Source: Gammaproteobacteria bacterium
GTDB taxonomy: Bacteria; Pseudomonadota; Gammaproteobacteria; Steroidobacterales; Steroidobacteraceae
Length of the DNA stretch: 41,112 nt
Reading direction: 5' to 3'
Assembly (NCBI GenBank): GCA_010027845.1
Contig: RGUL01000013.1
Span: forward strand, 1-41,112
Shown: in pieces, positions 8,445 through 15,548 of the stretch
Layout of the letters: every line of letters starts with the position of its first letter
How positions within the stretch are numbered: the first letter of the stretch is position 1
Notes under the pieces: model-generated
What the model was told of the DNA's origin: nothing
The model's input: the letters and a program-made list of their open reading frames with translations, nothing else
Databases searched by the model: none
Position numbers and translations under genes: made by a program

Positions 8445-9221
8445 TCACTCGTCGAAACGTAAGTGCTTCACGCTCTTGCCGTGACGGCGGATGAGGCGCA
8501 GCGCTTCGATCCCGATGCGAATGTGGCGTTCGACGTATTCCGACGTAACTTTTTTATCGGACGCTTCGGTTTTCACGCCTTCCGGCACCATTGGCTGATC
8601 GCTCACCAACAAGAGCGCGCCGGCCGGAATATGATTCGCGAAACCGGCGGCGAAGATCGTCGCCGTTTCCATGTCGATCGCCATACTGCGCGTGTCGCGT
8701 AGATATTCTTTGAACTCGTCGTCGTGCTCCCACACTCGACGATTGGTGGTGTAGACGGTGCCGGTCCAATAGTCACAGTCGAGGTCGCGAATCGACGTCG
8801 ATACCGCACGCTGCAGACTGAAGGCGGGCAACGCCGGCACTTCGGGCAGCAGGTAATCGTCCGACGTACCGTCACCGCGAATCGCGGCGATCGGTAGCAC
8901 GAGATCACCGATCTGATTTTTGCGCTTCAATCCACCGCACTTGCCGAGTAGCAACACGGCTTTAGGTGCGATCGCGGATAGCAAGTCCATCACGGTTGCG
9001 GCGTTAGCGCTACCCATGCCGAAGTTGATCATCGTGATGCCGTCGGCGGTTGCATTCGGCATTGGCCGATCGCGGCCGACGATCGCGGCGCCGGTCTGCG
9101 CGGCGAACAAATCCAGATAGTTGCCGAAGTTGGTCAGCAGGACGTGTTCACCAAAATTTTCTAGGGCGGTTCCGGTGTAGCGCGGCAGCCAGTTGTCGAC
9201 GATCTCTTTTTTGGTCTTCAT
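8445..9221 (-). CDS. amn: AMP nucleosidase
   Basis: A 258-residue nucleoside phosphorylase-superfamily enzyme matching the short form of AMP nucleosidase, which splits AMP into adenine and ribose 5-phosphate. Visible motifs are MINFGMGSANAATVMDLLSA, the phosphate/ribose site VLLLGKCGGLKRKNQIGD, TGTVYTTNRRVWEHDDEF, and the conserved glutamate segment MAIDMETATIFAAGFAN near residue 180, ending in SDQPMVPEGVK. The E. coli enzyme has an extra N-terminal regulatory domain that is missing here, as in many short homologues. Its ATG overlaps the stop of the upstream lipoprotein gene (ATGA), so the two are co-transcribed. Confidence 0.92.
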   Translation of the reverse strand: MKTKKEIVDNWLPRYTGTALENFGEHVLLTNFGNYLDLFAAQTGAAIVGRDRPMPNATADGITMINFGMGSANAATVMDLLSAIAPKAVLLLGKCGGLKRKNQIGDLVLPIAAIRGDGTSDDYLLPEVPALPAFSLQRAVSTSIRDLDCDYWTGTVYTTNRRVWEHDDEFKEYLRDTRSMAIDMETATIFAAGFANHIPAGALLLVSDQPMVPEGVKTEASDKKVTSEYVERHIRIGIEALRLIRRHGKSVKHLRFDE

Positions 9222-9646
9222 GGCGAAGACTTTAGCACGGCCACTCGCGCGATCTGCTCGTCGAGCGCCGCCAAAACCCGCGTTCGCGCGTCGCCCTGTA
9301 ACGCCGGGTCTTTGGACAACAGCAGCCGGACCTCGGCGAGTTTCGGCAACAATGCGGCACTGGTGGCGGCTTCCCCGTTACCGAGACGTTTCGTGCACAA
9401 GATCATGCGGACGTGTTGACCGTCGACCGTGCGATCTTCGTTGGTGACGGTGCTACTGCCTTCCGGACAACCCGCGGGCACGGCGTCATCTTTGACGTGG
9501 GTTTCCACACGTACCTGACGCACGATTCGAGTCTCGGCGTCGACTTTGGGGTGTTCGGCTTTACGGTCGACGGCGATGATGCAACCGGCGAGCGACAGCG
9601 CGCCGGAGACGACGAGGGCGACACGAACGAAACGGGACAAGAACAT
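9218..9646 (-). CDS. Small lipoprotein of unknown function
   Basis: A 142-residue protein with a lipoprotein signal: FLSRFVRVALVVSGALSLAGC, in which LAGC at about residues 18-21 is a lipobox for lipidation at the cysteine. The mature part is polar, with three further cysteines and the segment EDRTVDGQHVRMILCTKRLGN, then a mostly helical C-terminal stretch. I do not recognise the family. ATG 9646 is preceded by a purine-rich AGAGAAG ribosome site; a longer reading to 9868 would remove the N-terminal signal and is rejected. It shares a 4-bp overlap with amn, so it probably is co-expressed, although a periplasm-facing lipoprotein and a cytosolic AMP nucleosidase have no obvious link. Confidence 0.75.
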   Translation of the reverse strand: MFLSRFVRVALVVSGALSLAGCIIAVDRKAEHPKVDAETRIVRQVRVETHVKDDAVPAGCPEGSSTVTNEDRTVDGQHVRMILCTKRLGNGEAATSAALLPKLAEVRLLLSKDPALQGDARTRVLAALDEQIARVAVLKSSP

Positions 9647-9693
9647 GGGTAAACTTCTCTGTGGATTGCAGAACCTGATTCTAAGGGGCCGAT

Positions 9694-10563
9694 ATGAAGC
9701 GCCGCTATCGTGTCGTCGACGTTTTCTCCGACCGAGCACTGCTGGGTAATCCCGTTGCCGTCGTCCTCGATGCGCAACAGCTCGATTCCGCTGCGATGCA
9801 ACGCATCGCACGCTGGACCAACCTTTCCGAGACGACGTTCGTGCTACCGCCCGACGTCGCCGGTGCAACGCATCGCGTGCGCATCTTCACACCCGCAAGC
9901 GAGTTGCCATTCGCGGGACATCCGACGCTCGGCACCGCACATGCAGTCGTAGCGGCCGGCATCGTCAGCGAAGCAAATCTGGTTCAGAACGCTCTCGTTC
10001 AGCAATGCGGCGCTGGACTCGTGACGATCGAACGCTCGGGGTCCGGCTATCGGCTGCGCCTGCCGCTCGCACGATCGACGCCGCTAGACGCTGCGACTAG
10101 CCAAGAATTAGCGACGGCGTTACGCATGCCGGTCGATCTCACCGTCGCGGCGCGACTCATCGACGTCGGACCAAAATGGATCGTGGCGCGCATTGCTACT
10201 AACGCAGCCTTACTTGCAGCGCGGCCGGATTTTTCGCGTCTCGCCGCGCTCGAGCGCCGTCTCGGCGCAACCGGTGCGACAGTATTCACGGCGCGCGACG
10301 ATGCCGACGTGACAGACATCGAAACACGTTCGTTCGCGCCGTCGCAGGGCGTCGACGAAGACCCCGTTTGTGGTAGCGGTAATGGCGCGGTCGCCGTCTT
10401 TAGACGCGAGCACGGCGAATTGACGTCCGGCACTCGCTATGTCGCCTCGCAGGGTCGTTGCGTTGGCCGTGACGGGCGAGTCGAAGTGGAGCTCGCCGCT
10501 AGTGGTGATATTTGGATTGGTGGTCGTTGCGTCAGTACGGTCGTCGGCGAGATCGACTGTTGA
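9694..10563 (+). CDS. PhzF family isomerase/epimerase-like protein
   Basis: A 289-residue PhzF-like protein with the two-lobed diaminopimelate-epimerase fold. Evidence includes YRVVDVFSDRALLGNPVAVV at the start, the catalytic glutamate in WTNLSETTFVL (residue 46), TPASELPFAGHPTLGTAHAV near residue 70, and the mirrored C-terminal loop DEDPVCGSGNGAVAVF near residue 225. PhzF itself isomerises a phenazine precursor, but no phenazine genes are present and most members of this family have unknown substrates. A strong ribosome site AAGGGG (9683-9688) precedes ATG 9694 at the usual spacing. The lipoprotein gene diverges from it across 47 bp. Confidence 0.9.
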   Translation: MKRRYRVVDVFSDRALLGNPVAVVLDAQQLDSAAMQRIARWTNLSETTFVLPPDVAGATHRVRIFTPASELPFAGHPTLGTAHAVVAAGIVSEANLVQNALVQQCGAGLVTIERSGSGYRLRLPLARSTPLDAATSQELATALRMPVDLTVAARLIDVGPKWIVARIATNAALLAARPDFSRLAALERRLGATGATVFTARDDADVTDIETRSFAPSQGVDEDPVCGSGNGAVAVFRREHGELTSGTRYVASQGRCVGRDGRVEVELAASGDIWIGGRCVSTVVGEIDC

Positions 10564-10581
10564 GATATCATCAGCGCCATC

Positions 10582-10848
10582 ATGACCGACACCAACCGCA
10601 TCGACCCACTGCCGTCACAGACGTTGCCCGACCGACTGAGCGTCGATCCCTCGAGTCGTTATTACGACGAAGCAGTGCTCGCTCGCAACGTGGGCATTCG
10701 CTTCAACGGGGTCGAATACAACAACGTCGAGGAATATTGTATTTCCGAGGGCTGGATTCGCACCTCGTTCGGCAAGACTCTCGATCGACGCGGTAAACCT
10801 TTGACCATCACCCGCAAGGGTGTAGTCGAGCCGTACTTCAAAGACTGA
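10582..10848 (+). CDS. DUF3297 family protein
   Basis: An 88-residue soluble protein matching the DUF3297 pattern: LPDRLSVDPSSRYYDEAVL, then NVGIRFNGVEYNNVEEYC, SEGWIRTSFGKTLDRRGK and the end KGVVEPYFKD. The family is common in proteobacteria and small; I know of no established function. A TATCAT hexamer at 10566-10571 is 10 bp before the ATG, so the leader is probably only a few bases. The tRNA gene begins 19 bp after its stop and could be co-transcribed with it. Confidence 0.88.
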   Translation: MTDTNRIDPLPSQTLPDRLSVDPSSRYYDEAVLARNVGIRFNGVEYNNVEEYCISEGWIRTSFGKTLDRRGKPLTITRKGVVEPYFKD

Positions 10849-10867
10849 TAGAATTTTCCCGGAGCGT

Positions 10868-10941
10868 GCGGGCGTAGTTCAATGGTAGAACTGTAGCTTC
10901 CCAAGCTACTAACGTGGGTTCGATTCCCATCGCCCGCTCCA
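10868..10941 (+). tRNA. glyU: tRNA-Gly (anticodon CCC)
   Basis: A complete 74-nt tRNA. The acceptor stem GCGGGCG pairs with CGCCCGC; the D arm is GTTCAATGGTAGAAC; the anticodon stem GTAGC/GCTAC encloses TTCCCAA, giving anticodon CCC; the T arm holds GGTTCGATTCC and the 3' CCA is encoded. The sequence is close to E. coli glyU, the CCC isoacceptor that reads GGG. It lies in the same direction as the DUF3297 gene and only 3 bp separate its end from the convergent repeat-protein stop. No terminator hairpin with a T-run follows. Confidence 0.97.
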
Positions 10942-10944
10942 AAC

Positions 10945-11355
10945 TTACTGTAAAAAGAAAAAGAACAAAGCGGACTGACGCATCGATACGCCTTGGGTGC
11001 GCCCCATCAATCGACCGCTGGCGTCGCGTACGTCACTGCCTTCGACGCGACCTTGCAGGCGACCCGAGGCATCGCGCACTTCGTTGCCGTCGAATCGACC
11101 GATGAGCGAGCCATTCGCGCTACGAATCTCGGTGCCCTCGAAACGCAAATACAGGCGGCCGGACGCATCGCGCACTTCGCTGCCATCGAGGCGATACAGC
11201 AGACTGCCGTTGGCGCTGCGCACTTCGCGATCGGCGATCCGCGCAATCAGCGAACCGTTGGCACTGCGCACTTCATCGGCGAGCGCGACCTTCGATTGCA
11301 AACTGCCGATCAATAAGACACCGACGATCACGATGCCGAGCAGAATTTTTTTCAT
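10945..11355 (-). CDS. Exported six-repeat protein (beta-flower-like)
   Basis: A 136-residue protein with a signal peptide (KKILLGIVIVGVLLIGSLQS, probable cleavage after ALA at residue 26) followed by six uninterrupted 16-residue repeats, residues 28-123, each of the form E-V-R-(S/D)-A-(N/S)-G-(S/R)-L-x-x-R-x-x-(G/D)-x. A degenerate seventh unit begins SMRQSA and turns into FFFFLQ. The repeats resemble those of the beta-flower proteins that build a small symmetric beta structure from x-V-R-D-x-x-G-R-x-I-G-x units, but the match is by eye. Function is unknown; location is probably periplasmic. It overlaps the paiB-like gene by 4 bp and ends 3 bp from the tRNA. Confidence 0.8.
   Translation of the reverse strand: MKKILLGIVIVGVLLIGSLQSKVALADEVRSANGSLIARIADREVRSANGSLLYRLDGSEVRDASGRLYLRFEGTEIRSANGSLIGRFDGNEVRDASGRLQGRVEGSDVRDASGRLMGRTQGVSMRQSALFFFFLQ
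10987..11274 (-). repeat. Six tandem 48-bp coding repeats
   Basis: Six head-to-tail 48-bp units encode the 16-residue repeats. The phrase GCGCACTTCG or a close variant recurs every 48 bp at about 11074, 11170, 11218 and 11266, with more diverged copies at about 11026 and 11122. Two sub-types, the S-A-N-G-S and D-A-S-G-R units, occur in the order S S D S D D from the N-terminus, suggesting past duplication of mixed units. The repeats keep the reading frame and differ at many third positions, so they are maintained as protein and are not recent expansions. Confidence 0.85.
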
Positions 11356-11987
11356 GGGCGTGTCACTCGCTCAGCAGCGACTTGCGCAGCCTCTCGAGTC
11401 GCGGAATCTTTGGCGAGACCGTCAATGACACCGAGTCGATCTTCGGGGCTGCGGTTTTGACTGGCTTTGAACTTAGCCGTCGTCGTTTCGATTTCGAATT
11501 GCAGCGCGACGATGCCGCTCAGCATCTTGTCGATGTAGGCCGCCGGCGCATCGCTCACCGCCCAAGGCTCGCTGCGTCCCGATTCCATCATCCGGGTCAG
11601 ACGTTCGACGATGTCGAGTTTCGTCGCGCGCTCGTGTGAGCAGGTGATGCGACCGCGCAGATGGACGGTCGCGTAGTTCCAAGTCGGCACGACTTCGTGC
11701 GTGGTTTTTTTACTCGGATACAGCGAGGGCGAGATATAGGCCGATGCACCGGCAAATACCAAAAGCGCCTCGCAACCCGAGCCGATCGTGCGCCACGTGT
11801 CGTTCGACTTCGATACGTGCGCTACCAAACATTCGCCTGCGTCGACCCCTGCGAGCCGTGCGAACGGAATATGGTCGACTTGCGCGCGCCCGTCCTGCAC
11901 TAACACCAAGGTCGCGAGCGGATGACGATCAAGCAATGTGGCGATCGCGCTGCGATCGGCTTCGGTGAAGACGGCGGGTACGTACAC
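11352..11987 (-). CDS. PaiB-type FMN-binding protein
   Basis: A 211-residue member of the PaiB family (FMN-binding split-barrel, often named FMN-binding negative transcriptional regulator). It has the usual MYVPAVFTEADRSAIATLL start, HPLATLVLVQDGRAQVDHIPF, GEALLVFAGASAYISPSLY-like core near residue 80, VPTWNYATVHLRGRI and the closing QFEIETTTAKFKASQNRSPEDR. B. subtilis PaiB affects sporulation and protease genes, but the molecular role of most homologues is not known. Translation starts at GTG 11987 with a strong AGGAGG site just upstream, and a GATAAT hexamer (12014-12009) is a plausible -10. It is co-transcribed with the repeat protein. Confidence 0.9.
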   Translation of the reverse strand: MYVPAVFTEADRSAIATLLDRHPLATLVLVQDGRAQVDHIPFARLAGVDAGECLVAHVSKSNDTWRTIGSGCEALLVFAGASAYISPSLYPSKKTTHEVVPTWNYATVHLRGRITCSHERATKLDIVERLTRMMESGRSEPWAVSDAPAAYIDKMLSGIVALQFEIETTTAKFKASQNRSPEDRLGVIDGLAKDSATREAAQVAAERVTRP

Positions 11988-12042
11988 GGTCGGGCCTCCT
12001 ACCCGAAGATTATCGCAGCGTGAGTCGTGCCGCGTCGGGCGT

Positions 12043-12048
12043 TAGAAT
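12043..12048 (+). promoter_or_regulatory. Putative -10 box 6 bp before the GNAT gene
   Basis: TAGAAT is followed by TGCGCC and then the ATG at 12055. GTGAGT at 12020-12025, 17 bp upstream, could be a weak -35. The phrase GTTAGAATNGCGCC is shared almost exactly with the region before marC (6265-6277), and TAGAATGGGCCATG occurs before the CpcT-cyclophilin gene, so the element recurs in this genome. It predicts a leaderless mRNA. Confidence 0.45.
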
Positions 12049-12054
12049 TGCGCC

Positions 12055-12603
12055 ATGAGTGAGGCAAAGTCCGAATCGATGCTGGCGTTGCAGCCGGTGC
12101 TCAGCGGCTCTTTGGTGCGCATCGAGCCTATGCGTGCCGATGATCATGACGCACTGTTCGCCGTGGCGCGTGATCCGCTCATTTGGGAACAACATCCCGC
12201 GCACGATCGCTGGCAGCCCGCGGTGTTTCGTAAATTGTTCGACGAGGGACTGGCCTCTGGTGGCGGCTTGACCGTGCGCGACGCAACCTCGGGCGAGGTG
12301 ATCGGCTCCTCGCGCTACTATGAATTCAGACCAGACAAGCGTGACATTTCGATCGGCTACACCTTCCTCGCCCGTCGCTGCTGGGGCAGCACCTACAACC
12401 ACGAGTTGAAGCGCTTGATGCTGGACCACGCCTTCGGCTTCGTCGATCGGGTCTGGTTCCACATCGGCATCCACAACCTCCGGTCTCGGCGCGCGATCGT
12501 CAAGGTCGGCGGACGCCTCAGCCACGAGGTCCTAGACGACCCCGACCGCAACGGAGTGTCAATGGCCTACTACTACATCGATCGACCGGCGGCCCAAAGG
12601 TAA
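12055..12603 (+). CDS. GNAT family N-acetyltransferase
   Basis: A 182-residue RimJ/RimL-type GNAT protein, expected to move an acetyl group from acetyl-CoA to an amino group of a protein or small molecule. Typical features are LVRIEPMRADDHDALFAVARDP near the start, EVIGSSRYYEFRPDKRDISIGYTFL in the middle, RCWGSTYNHELKRLMLDHAF where the acetyl-CoA pyrophosphate loop normally lies, and HIGIHNLRSRRAIVKVGGR, the common N-x-x-S-R motif of this subgroup. The canonical Q/R-x-x-G-x-G/A loop is replaced by a W-G-S-T-Y form common among family members with this start. Substrate unknown. It diverges from the paiB-like gene. Confidence 0.88.
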   Translation: MSEAKSESMLALQPVLSGSLVRIEPMRADDHDALFAVARDPLIWEQHPAHDRWQPAVFRKLFDEGLASGGGLTVRDATSGEVIGSSRYYEFRPDKRDISIGYTFLARRCWGSTYNHELKRLMLDHAFGFVDRVWFHIGIHNLRSRRAIVKVGGRLSHEVLDDPDRNGVSMAYYYIDRPAAQR

Positions 12604-12614
12604 TCGGGCAGGCA

Positions 12615-12620
12615 TATACT
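12615..12620 (+). promoter_or_regulatory. Putative kup -10 box
   Basis: TATACT at 12615-12620 lies directly after the GNAT stop and would give a leader of roughly 40 nt with a GGGGTTGAG ribosome site before ATG 12666. No good -35 hexamer is visible. This leadered arrangement contrasts with the leaderless starts seen elsewhere in the window. Confidence 0.35.
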
Positions 12621-12665
12621 CGCGCCCCTACGACGGCCGCAGAGCTGCATTAGGTTGGGGTTGAG

Positions 12666-14537
12666 ATGAGTCACGGCAAGACGGGAGGCCTCAGCGCAGG
12701 TCTCGTGGTGGGCGCGCTCGGCGTGGTGTTCGGCGACGTGGGCACTAGCCCGCTATACGCACTCCGCACCGTATTCGCCGATTCGCATCTCGATCCGGCT
12801 GACCTCGGCAACATTCTCGGTGTGTTGTCTTTGATTTTTTGGTCGATCCTGCTGATCGTCGCCGTCAAGTACGTGCTGATCGTCCTTAAAGCCGACAACG
12901 AAGGTGAGGGCGGCGTGCTGGCCTTGACGCAGCTCACCGTGCACTCCGCCGACCGTCGCCTGATCGCAGTGCTGTCGTTCATCGGTCTCGCTGGATGTTC
13001 GTTGTTCTTCGGTGACGGTGTGATCACGCCGGCGATTTCGGTCTTGTCGGCCGTCGAAGGTCTCGAAATCGTGGCACCCGACCTTGAGCACGCGGTGATT
13101 CCGATCGCTGCAGTCGTGCTACTCGGATTGTTCAGCGTTCAAAAACGTGGCACCGATACGATCGGTAAAGCGTTCGGTCCGATCATGATCATCTGGTTCA
13201 CGACGCTCGCCGTACTCGGCGTGCGTTCAATCGTACAGAACCCGGAAGTGCTGGTGGCGGTCAATCCGCTTTACGCGATCTCGCTCGTGCAGACACATTT
13301 CGTATTGAGCCTGACGATCTTCGGTGCAGTATTTCTTTGTGTAACCGGAGGCGAAGCGTTATACGCCGATCTCGGACACTTCGGTCGTCCGGCGATCTCT
13401 TGGGCATGGTTCATAGGTGTTTTGCCCGCGTTATTGCTCAACTATTTCGGGCAGGGTGCATTGCTATTACGCGAGCCGGATGCGCTCAAAAATCCCTTCT
13501 ATCTGCTGGCGCCACAAGAAGTCATTTTGCCGCTGGTACTGCTTTCGACCGCGGCGACCGTCATCGCCTCGCAAGCCGTGATCTCCGGTGTATTTTCGAT
13601 TTGCCGACAGTGTCAGCTGCTCGGCTACTTGCCGCGTATGCGCATCGTGCATTCGTCCGAGTCGTCGATCGGTCAAGTCTATTTGCCTTCGGTGAATTGG
13701 GCGCTGTGCATTTGCACGCTGATACTCGTTGCCGGTTTCCAGTCGTCCGATGCGCTCGCCGGTGCGTATGGCATCGGTGTCTCGATCACGATGGTGATCG
13801 ATTCGGTGTTGATGCTGAGTTTGTTGTGGACGATGCGCAAGGGTGTGAACGTCGCGCAGATGGTCGTACTCGGTTTGGTGCTGATCATCGAGTTGTTGTT
13901 CGTGCTCGGCAACAGCGCCAAGATCACCTCTGGTGGTTGGTTTCCGCTGATCTTCGGCTTGGCATTGCTCACCGCCATGCGCACTTGGCAACGCGGACGC
14001 AGTGAACTCGCCAAGCGCACGTCACGCGAAGATTACACGCCGCATAAATTCCAGGAGTTGCTCGAATCGACCCGCCCGGTGACGGTGCCGCGCACGGCGG
14101 TATTTTTATCGAGCGATCGGACATTGCTGCCGCGTACATTAGTGCGAAACGTCAAATATAACGGCGTGATTCACGCGCAAACCGTGGTGCTGAATCTTCA
14201 GACCGCACCGGTGCCGCGGGTTTTGCGTGGTTCGACGACGCGTAGCGAGATGTTGATGCCGGGTTTGTATCGCATCTGGGCACAAGTCGGTTTCATGGAA
14301 ACGCCCGATGTGCCAAAGCTGTTGCGCGATGCGCAACGCACTTGGAAAGACCTCGATTTGCACGACGTGACCTATTTCTTAGGCCGCGATGACATCGTGC
14401 TCACCAATCAAGGCAATCTGCCGCTGTGGCGTAAGCGTTTGTTCGCATTTATGTCGCGTAATTCGGCGTTCGCCGGCACCCACTTCGGACTCGAGGCGAG
14501 CAAAGTCGTCGAGTCGGGTGCACAGGTGGAGCTCTAG
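12666..14537 (+). CDS. kup: Low-affinity potassium uptake protein Kup
   Basis: A 623-residue KUP/HAK/KT family potassium:proton symporter of the inner membrane. The signature GVVFGDVGTSPLYALRTVF occurs near residue 18, followed by NEGEGGVLALTQL, FFGDGVITPAISVLSAVEG and TGGEALYADLGHFG, and about 12 membrane helices up to residue 440. The C-terminal 160 residues form the soluble domain with VPRTAVFLSS and a VTYFLGRDDIV-type segment. Length is normal. The stop TAG shares the four bases CTAG (14534-14537) with the stop of the convergent PspC gene, so the two genes overlap by 4 bp without a terminator. Confidence 0.96.
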   Translation: MSHGKTGGLSAGLVVGALGVVFGDVGTSPLYALRTVFADSHLDPADLGNILGVLSLIFWSILLIVAVKYVLIVLKADNEGEGGVLALTQLTVHSADRRLIAVLSFIGLAGCSLFFGDGVITPAISVLSAVEGLEIVAPDLEHAVIPIAAVVLLGLFSVQKRGTDTIGKAFGPIMIIWFTTLAVLGVRSIVQNPEVLVAVNPLYAISLVQTHFVLSLTIFGAVFLCVTGGEALYADLGHFGRPAISWAWFIGVLPALLLNYFGQGALLLREPDALKNPFYLLAPQEVILPLVLLSTAATVIASQAVISGVFSICRQCQLLGYLPRMRIVHSSESSIGQVYLPSVNWALCICTLILVAGFQSSDALAGAYGIGVSITMVIDSVLMLSLLWTMRKGVNVAQMVVLGLVLIIELLFVLGNSAKITSGGWFPLIFGLALLTAMRTWQRGRSELAKRTSREDYTPHKFQELLESTRPVTVPRTAVFLSSDRTLLPRTLVRNVKYNGVIHAQTVVLNLQTAPVPRVLRGSTTRSEMLMPGLYRIWAQVGFMETPDVPKLLRDAQRTWKDLDLHDVTYFLGRDDIVLTNQGNLPLWRKRLFAFMSRNSAFAGTHFGLEASKVVESGAQVEL

Positions 14538-15109
14538 CTCGTCAAAGTTTTCAGTTTGGCGCGGATCGCGATCACCGTTTCGCGACAGCGACGTGGAATT
14601 TTACGTAGTGGCGGCGCGTGCGAATCGAGCGGTGCGTACGGAATCAGCAGCATCAATGCGATGTAGAGCAGGATCGTTCCGCCGGCGATGAAGAACGACG
14701 ATACGATTGCGACCACGCGTACGAGCGTCACGTCGATGTGGGCGCTGCGCGCGAGGCCTGCACAGACGCCACTGATGTAAGCACGATCGCTCAATTGTTG
14801 TAGCGGCGGATGTTCGGATTCGGGTTGCAACGGAGCCGACGGCGGTGTCGGATGCATCGCTTCAACTTCGCCGATCGCTGCCAGCGCAGGTTCGAGTTCC
14901 TCTAAGGTGATCACCGTTTGAGCCTGGCGCATCCGCTCGCGGCATCGGTCTGCGATCGCTTGCTCGATATCACGGAGAATTTCGCTGCGGTCGGGATTAC
15001 CGCTCAGCCGGCGTTCGGTATCCGTCAAAAATTGCTCGAGACGCATATGCGCGTCGACCTCGAGTTGGTAGGCGTTGCGATTTAGGCTGATGGTCGTTAC
15101 GCGTTGCAT
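14534..15109 (-). CDS. PspC domain protein with N-terminal HAAS-like segment
   Basis: A 191-residue protein. Residues 1-85 form a helical region (AYQLEVDAHMRLEQFLTD, DRSEILRDIEQAIADRCRE, ITLEELEPALAAIGEVEAM) like the HAAS/permease-prefix segments often paired with PadR regulators. A proline-rich linker leads to a PspC domain, RAYISGVCAGLARSAHIDVTLVRV followed by a long hydrophobic helix, VVAIVSSFFIAGGTILLYIALMLLI split by a short turn. It is probably an inner-membrane stress or signalling protein. Start ATG 15109 lies 2 bp after the padR stop; the longer in-frame extension overlaps padR and is rejected. It is probably controlled by the PadR protein encoded just upstream. Confidence 0.88.
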   Translation of the reverse strand: MQRVTTISLNRNAYQLEVDAHMRLEQFLTDTERRLSGNPDRSEILRDIEQAIADRCRERMRQAQTVITLEELEPALAAIGEVEAMHPTPPSAPLQPESEHPPLQQLSDRAYISGVCAGLARSAHIDVTLVRVVAIVSSFFIAGGTILLYIALMLLIPYAPLDSHAPPLRKIPRRCRETVIAIRAKLKTLTS

Positions 15110-15111
15110 AG

Positions 15112-15435
15112 TCAGCGTCCCAATCTTGCGATGGTGTGGTCCAGTCGATCCCAATAGCCGTCGAAGGCGGCGAGCCGTGCTTCGCCGGATTTCGTCAGTC
15201 GGTAGTACTTGCGTGGCGGCCCCGCCTCGGACTCGCGCCACTCGTAATCGACGAGCGCGTCGCGGCGCAGGCGGCTGAGCAGGGGGTAGAGCGTGCCTTC
15301 CTGGGTGGCGAATTCGGTTTCGGCCAGCCGGCGCAGGATGTCGGGTACGTAAACGCTGTGGCTGCCGATGATTTTCAGCACCACGAACTCGAGCAGGCCT
15401 TTGCGGATGGCGGTGAAGCCGTTGTCGTTAATCAT
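15112..15435 (-). CDS. PadR family transcriptional regulator
   Basis: A 107-residue winged-helix regulator of the short PadR type. It has RKGLLEFVVLKIIGSHSVYVPDILRRL at the start, the recognition-helix and wing segment ATQEGTLYPLLSRLRRDALVDYEWRESEAGPPRKYYRLTKSGEARL, and a short C-terminal dimerisation helix. The TLYPLLSRLRR motif is the family hallmark. I choose ATG 15435 (MINDNGFTAIRKG); the longer reading to 15498 runs back through the promoter palindrome. It is transcribed with the PspC gene, 2 bp downstream, and the palindrome at 15444-15465 strongly suggests that it represses its own operon. Confidence 0.92.
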   Translation of the reverse strand: MINDNGFTAIRKGLLEFVVLKIIGSHSVYVPDILRRLAETEFATQEGTLYPLLSRLRRDALVDYEWRESEAGPPRKYYRLTKSGEARLAAFDGYWDRLDHTIARLGR

Positions 15436-15443
15436 TCGAGTCG

Positions 15444-15465
15444 GTACCTTTATATAAAAAGGTAC
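15444..15465. promoter_or_regulatory. Palindromic PadR operator overlapping the padR promoter
   Basis: GTACCTTT (15444-15451) and AAAGGTAC (15458-15465) are perfect 8-bp inverted arms around the six-base centre ATATAA. On the padR strand the centre provides a TATATA/TATAAA -10-like hexamer about 15 bp before ATG 15435, so a bound dimer would cover the promoter. AT-rich palindromes of this type before padR-pspC pairs fit autorepression. It may also affect the rightward DUF502 gene 83 bp away. Confidence 0.7.
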
Positions 15466-15548
15466 ATGATTGCTAAAAGGAACGCAACATCTGGCCAAAA
15501 TCTACAATGCTCGGCCTTCCCCTCGTTCACGGACGGCGAACTCGCGCG

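Noticed and set aside
10942-10990. A/T-rich run next to the tRNA as a terminator for the tRNA or the repeat gene
   Set aside because: On the + strand the run is A-rich, not T-rich, and no hairpin precedes it; on the - strand the T-rich tract is inside the coding region and is not preceded by a GC stem.
10987-11274. Tandem 48-bp units as a CRISPR-like or minisatellite array
   Set aside because: The units have no spacers, keep the reading frame, and vary mostly at silent positions, so they are protein repeats.
15507-15548. Earlier ATG for the DUF502 gene at 15507
   Set aside because: The ATG overlaps a TACAAT hexamer that is more likely the promoter, and the extra residues are not like the family's usual N-terminus.
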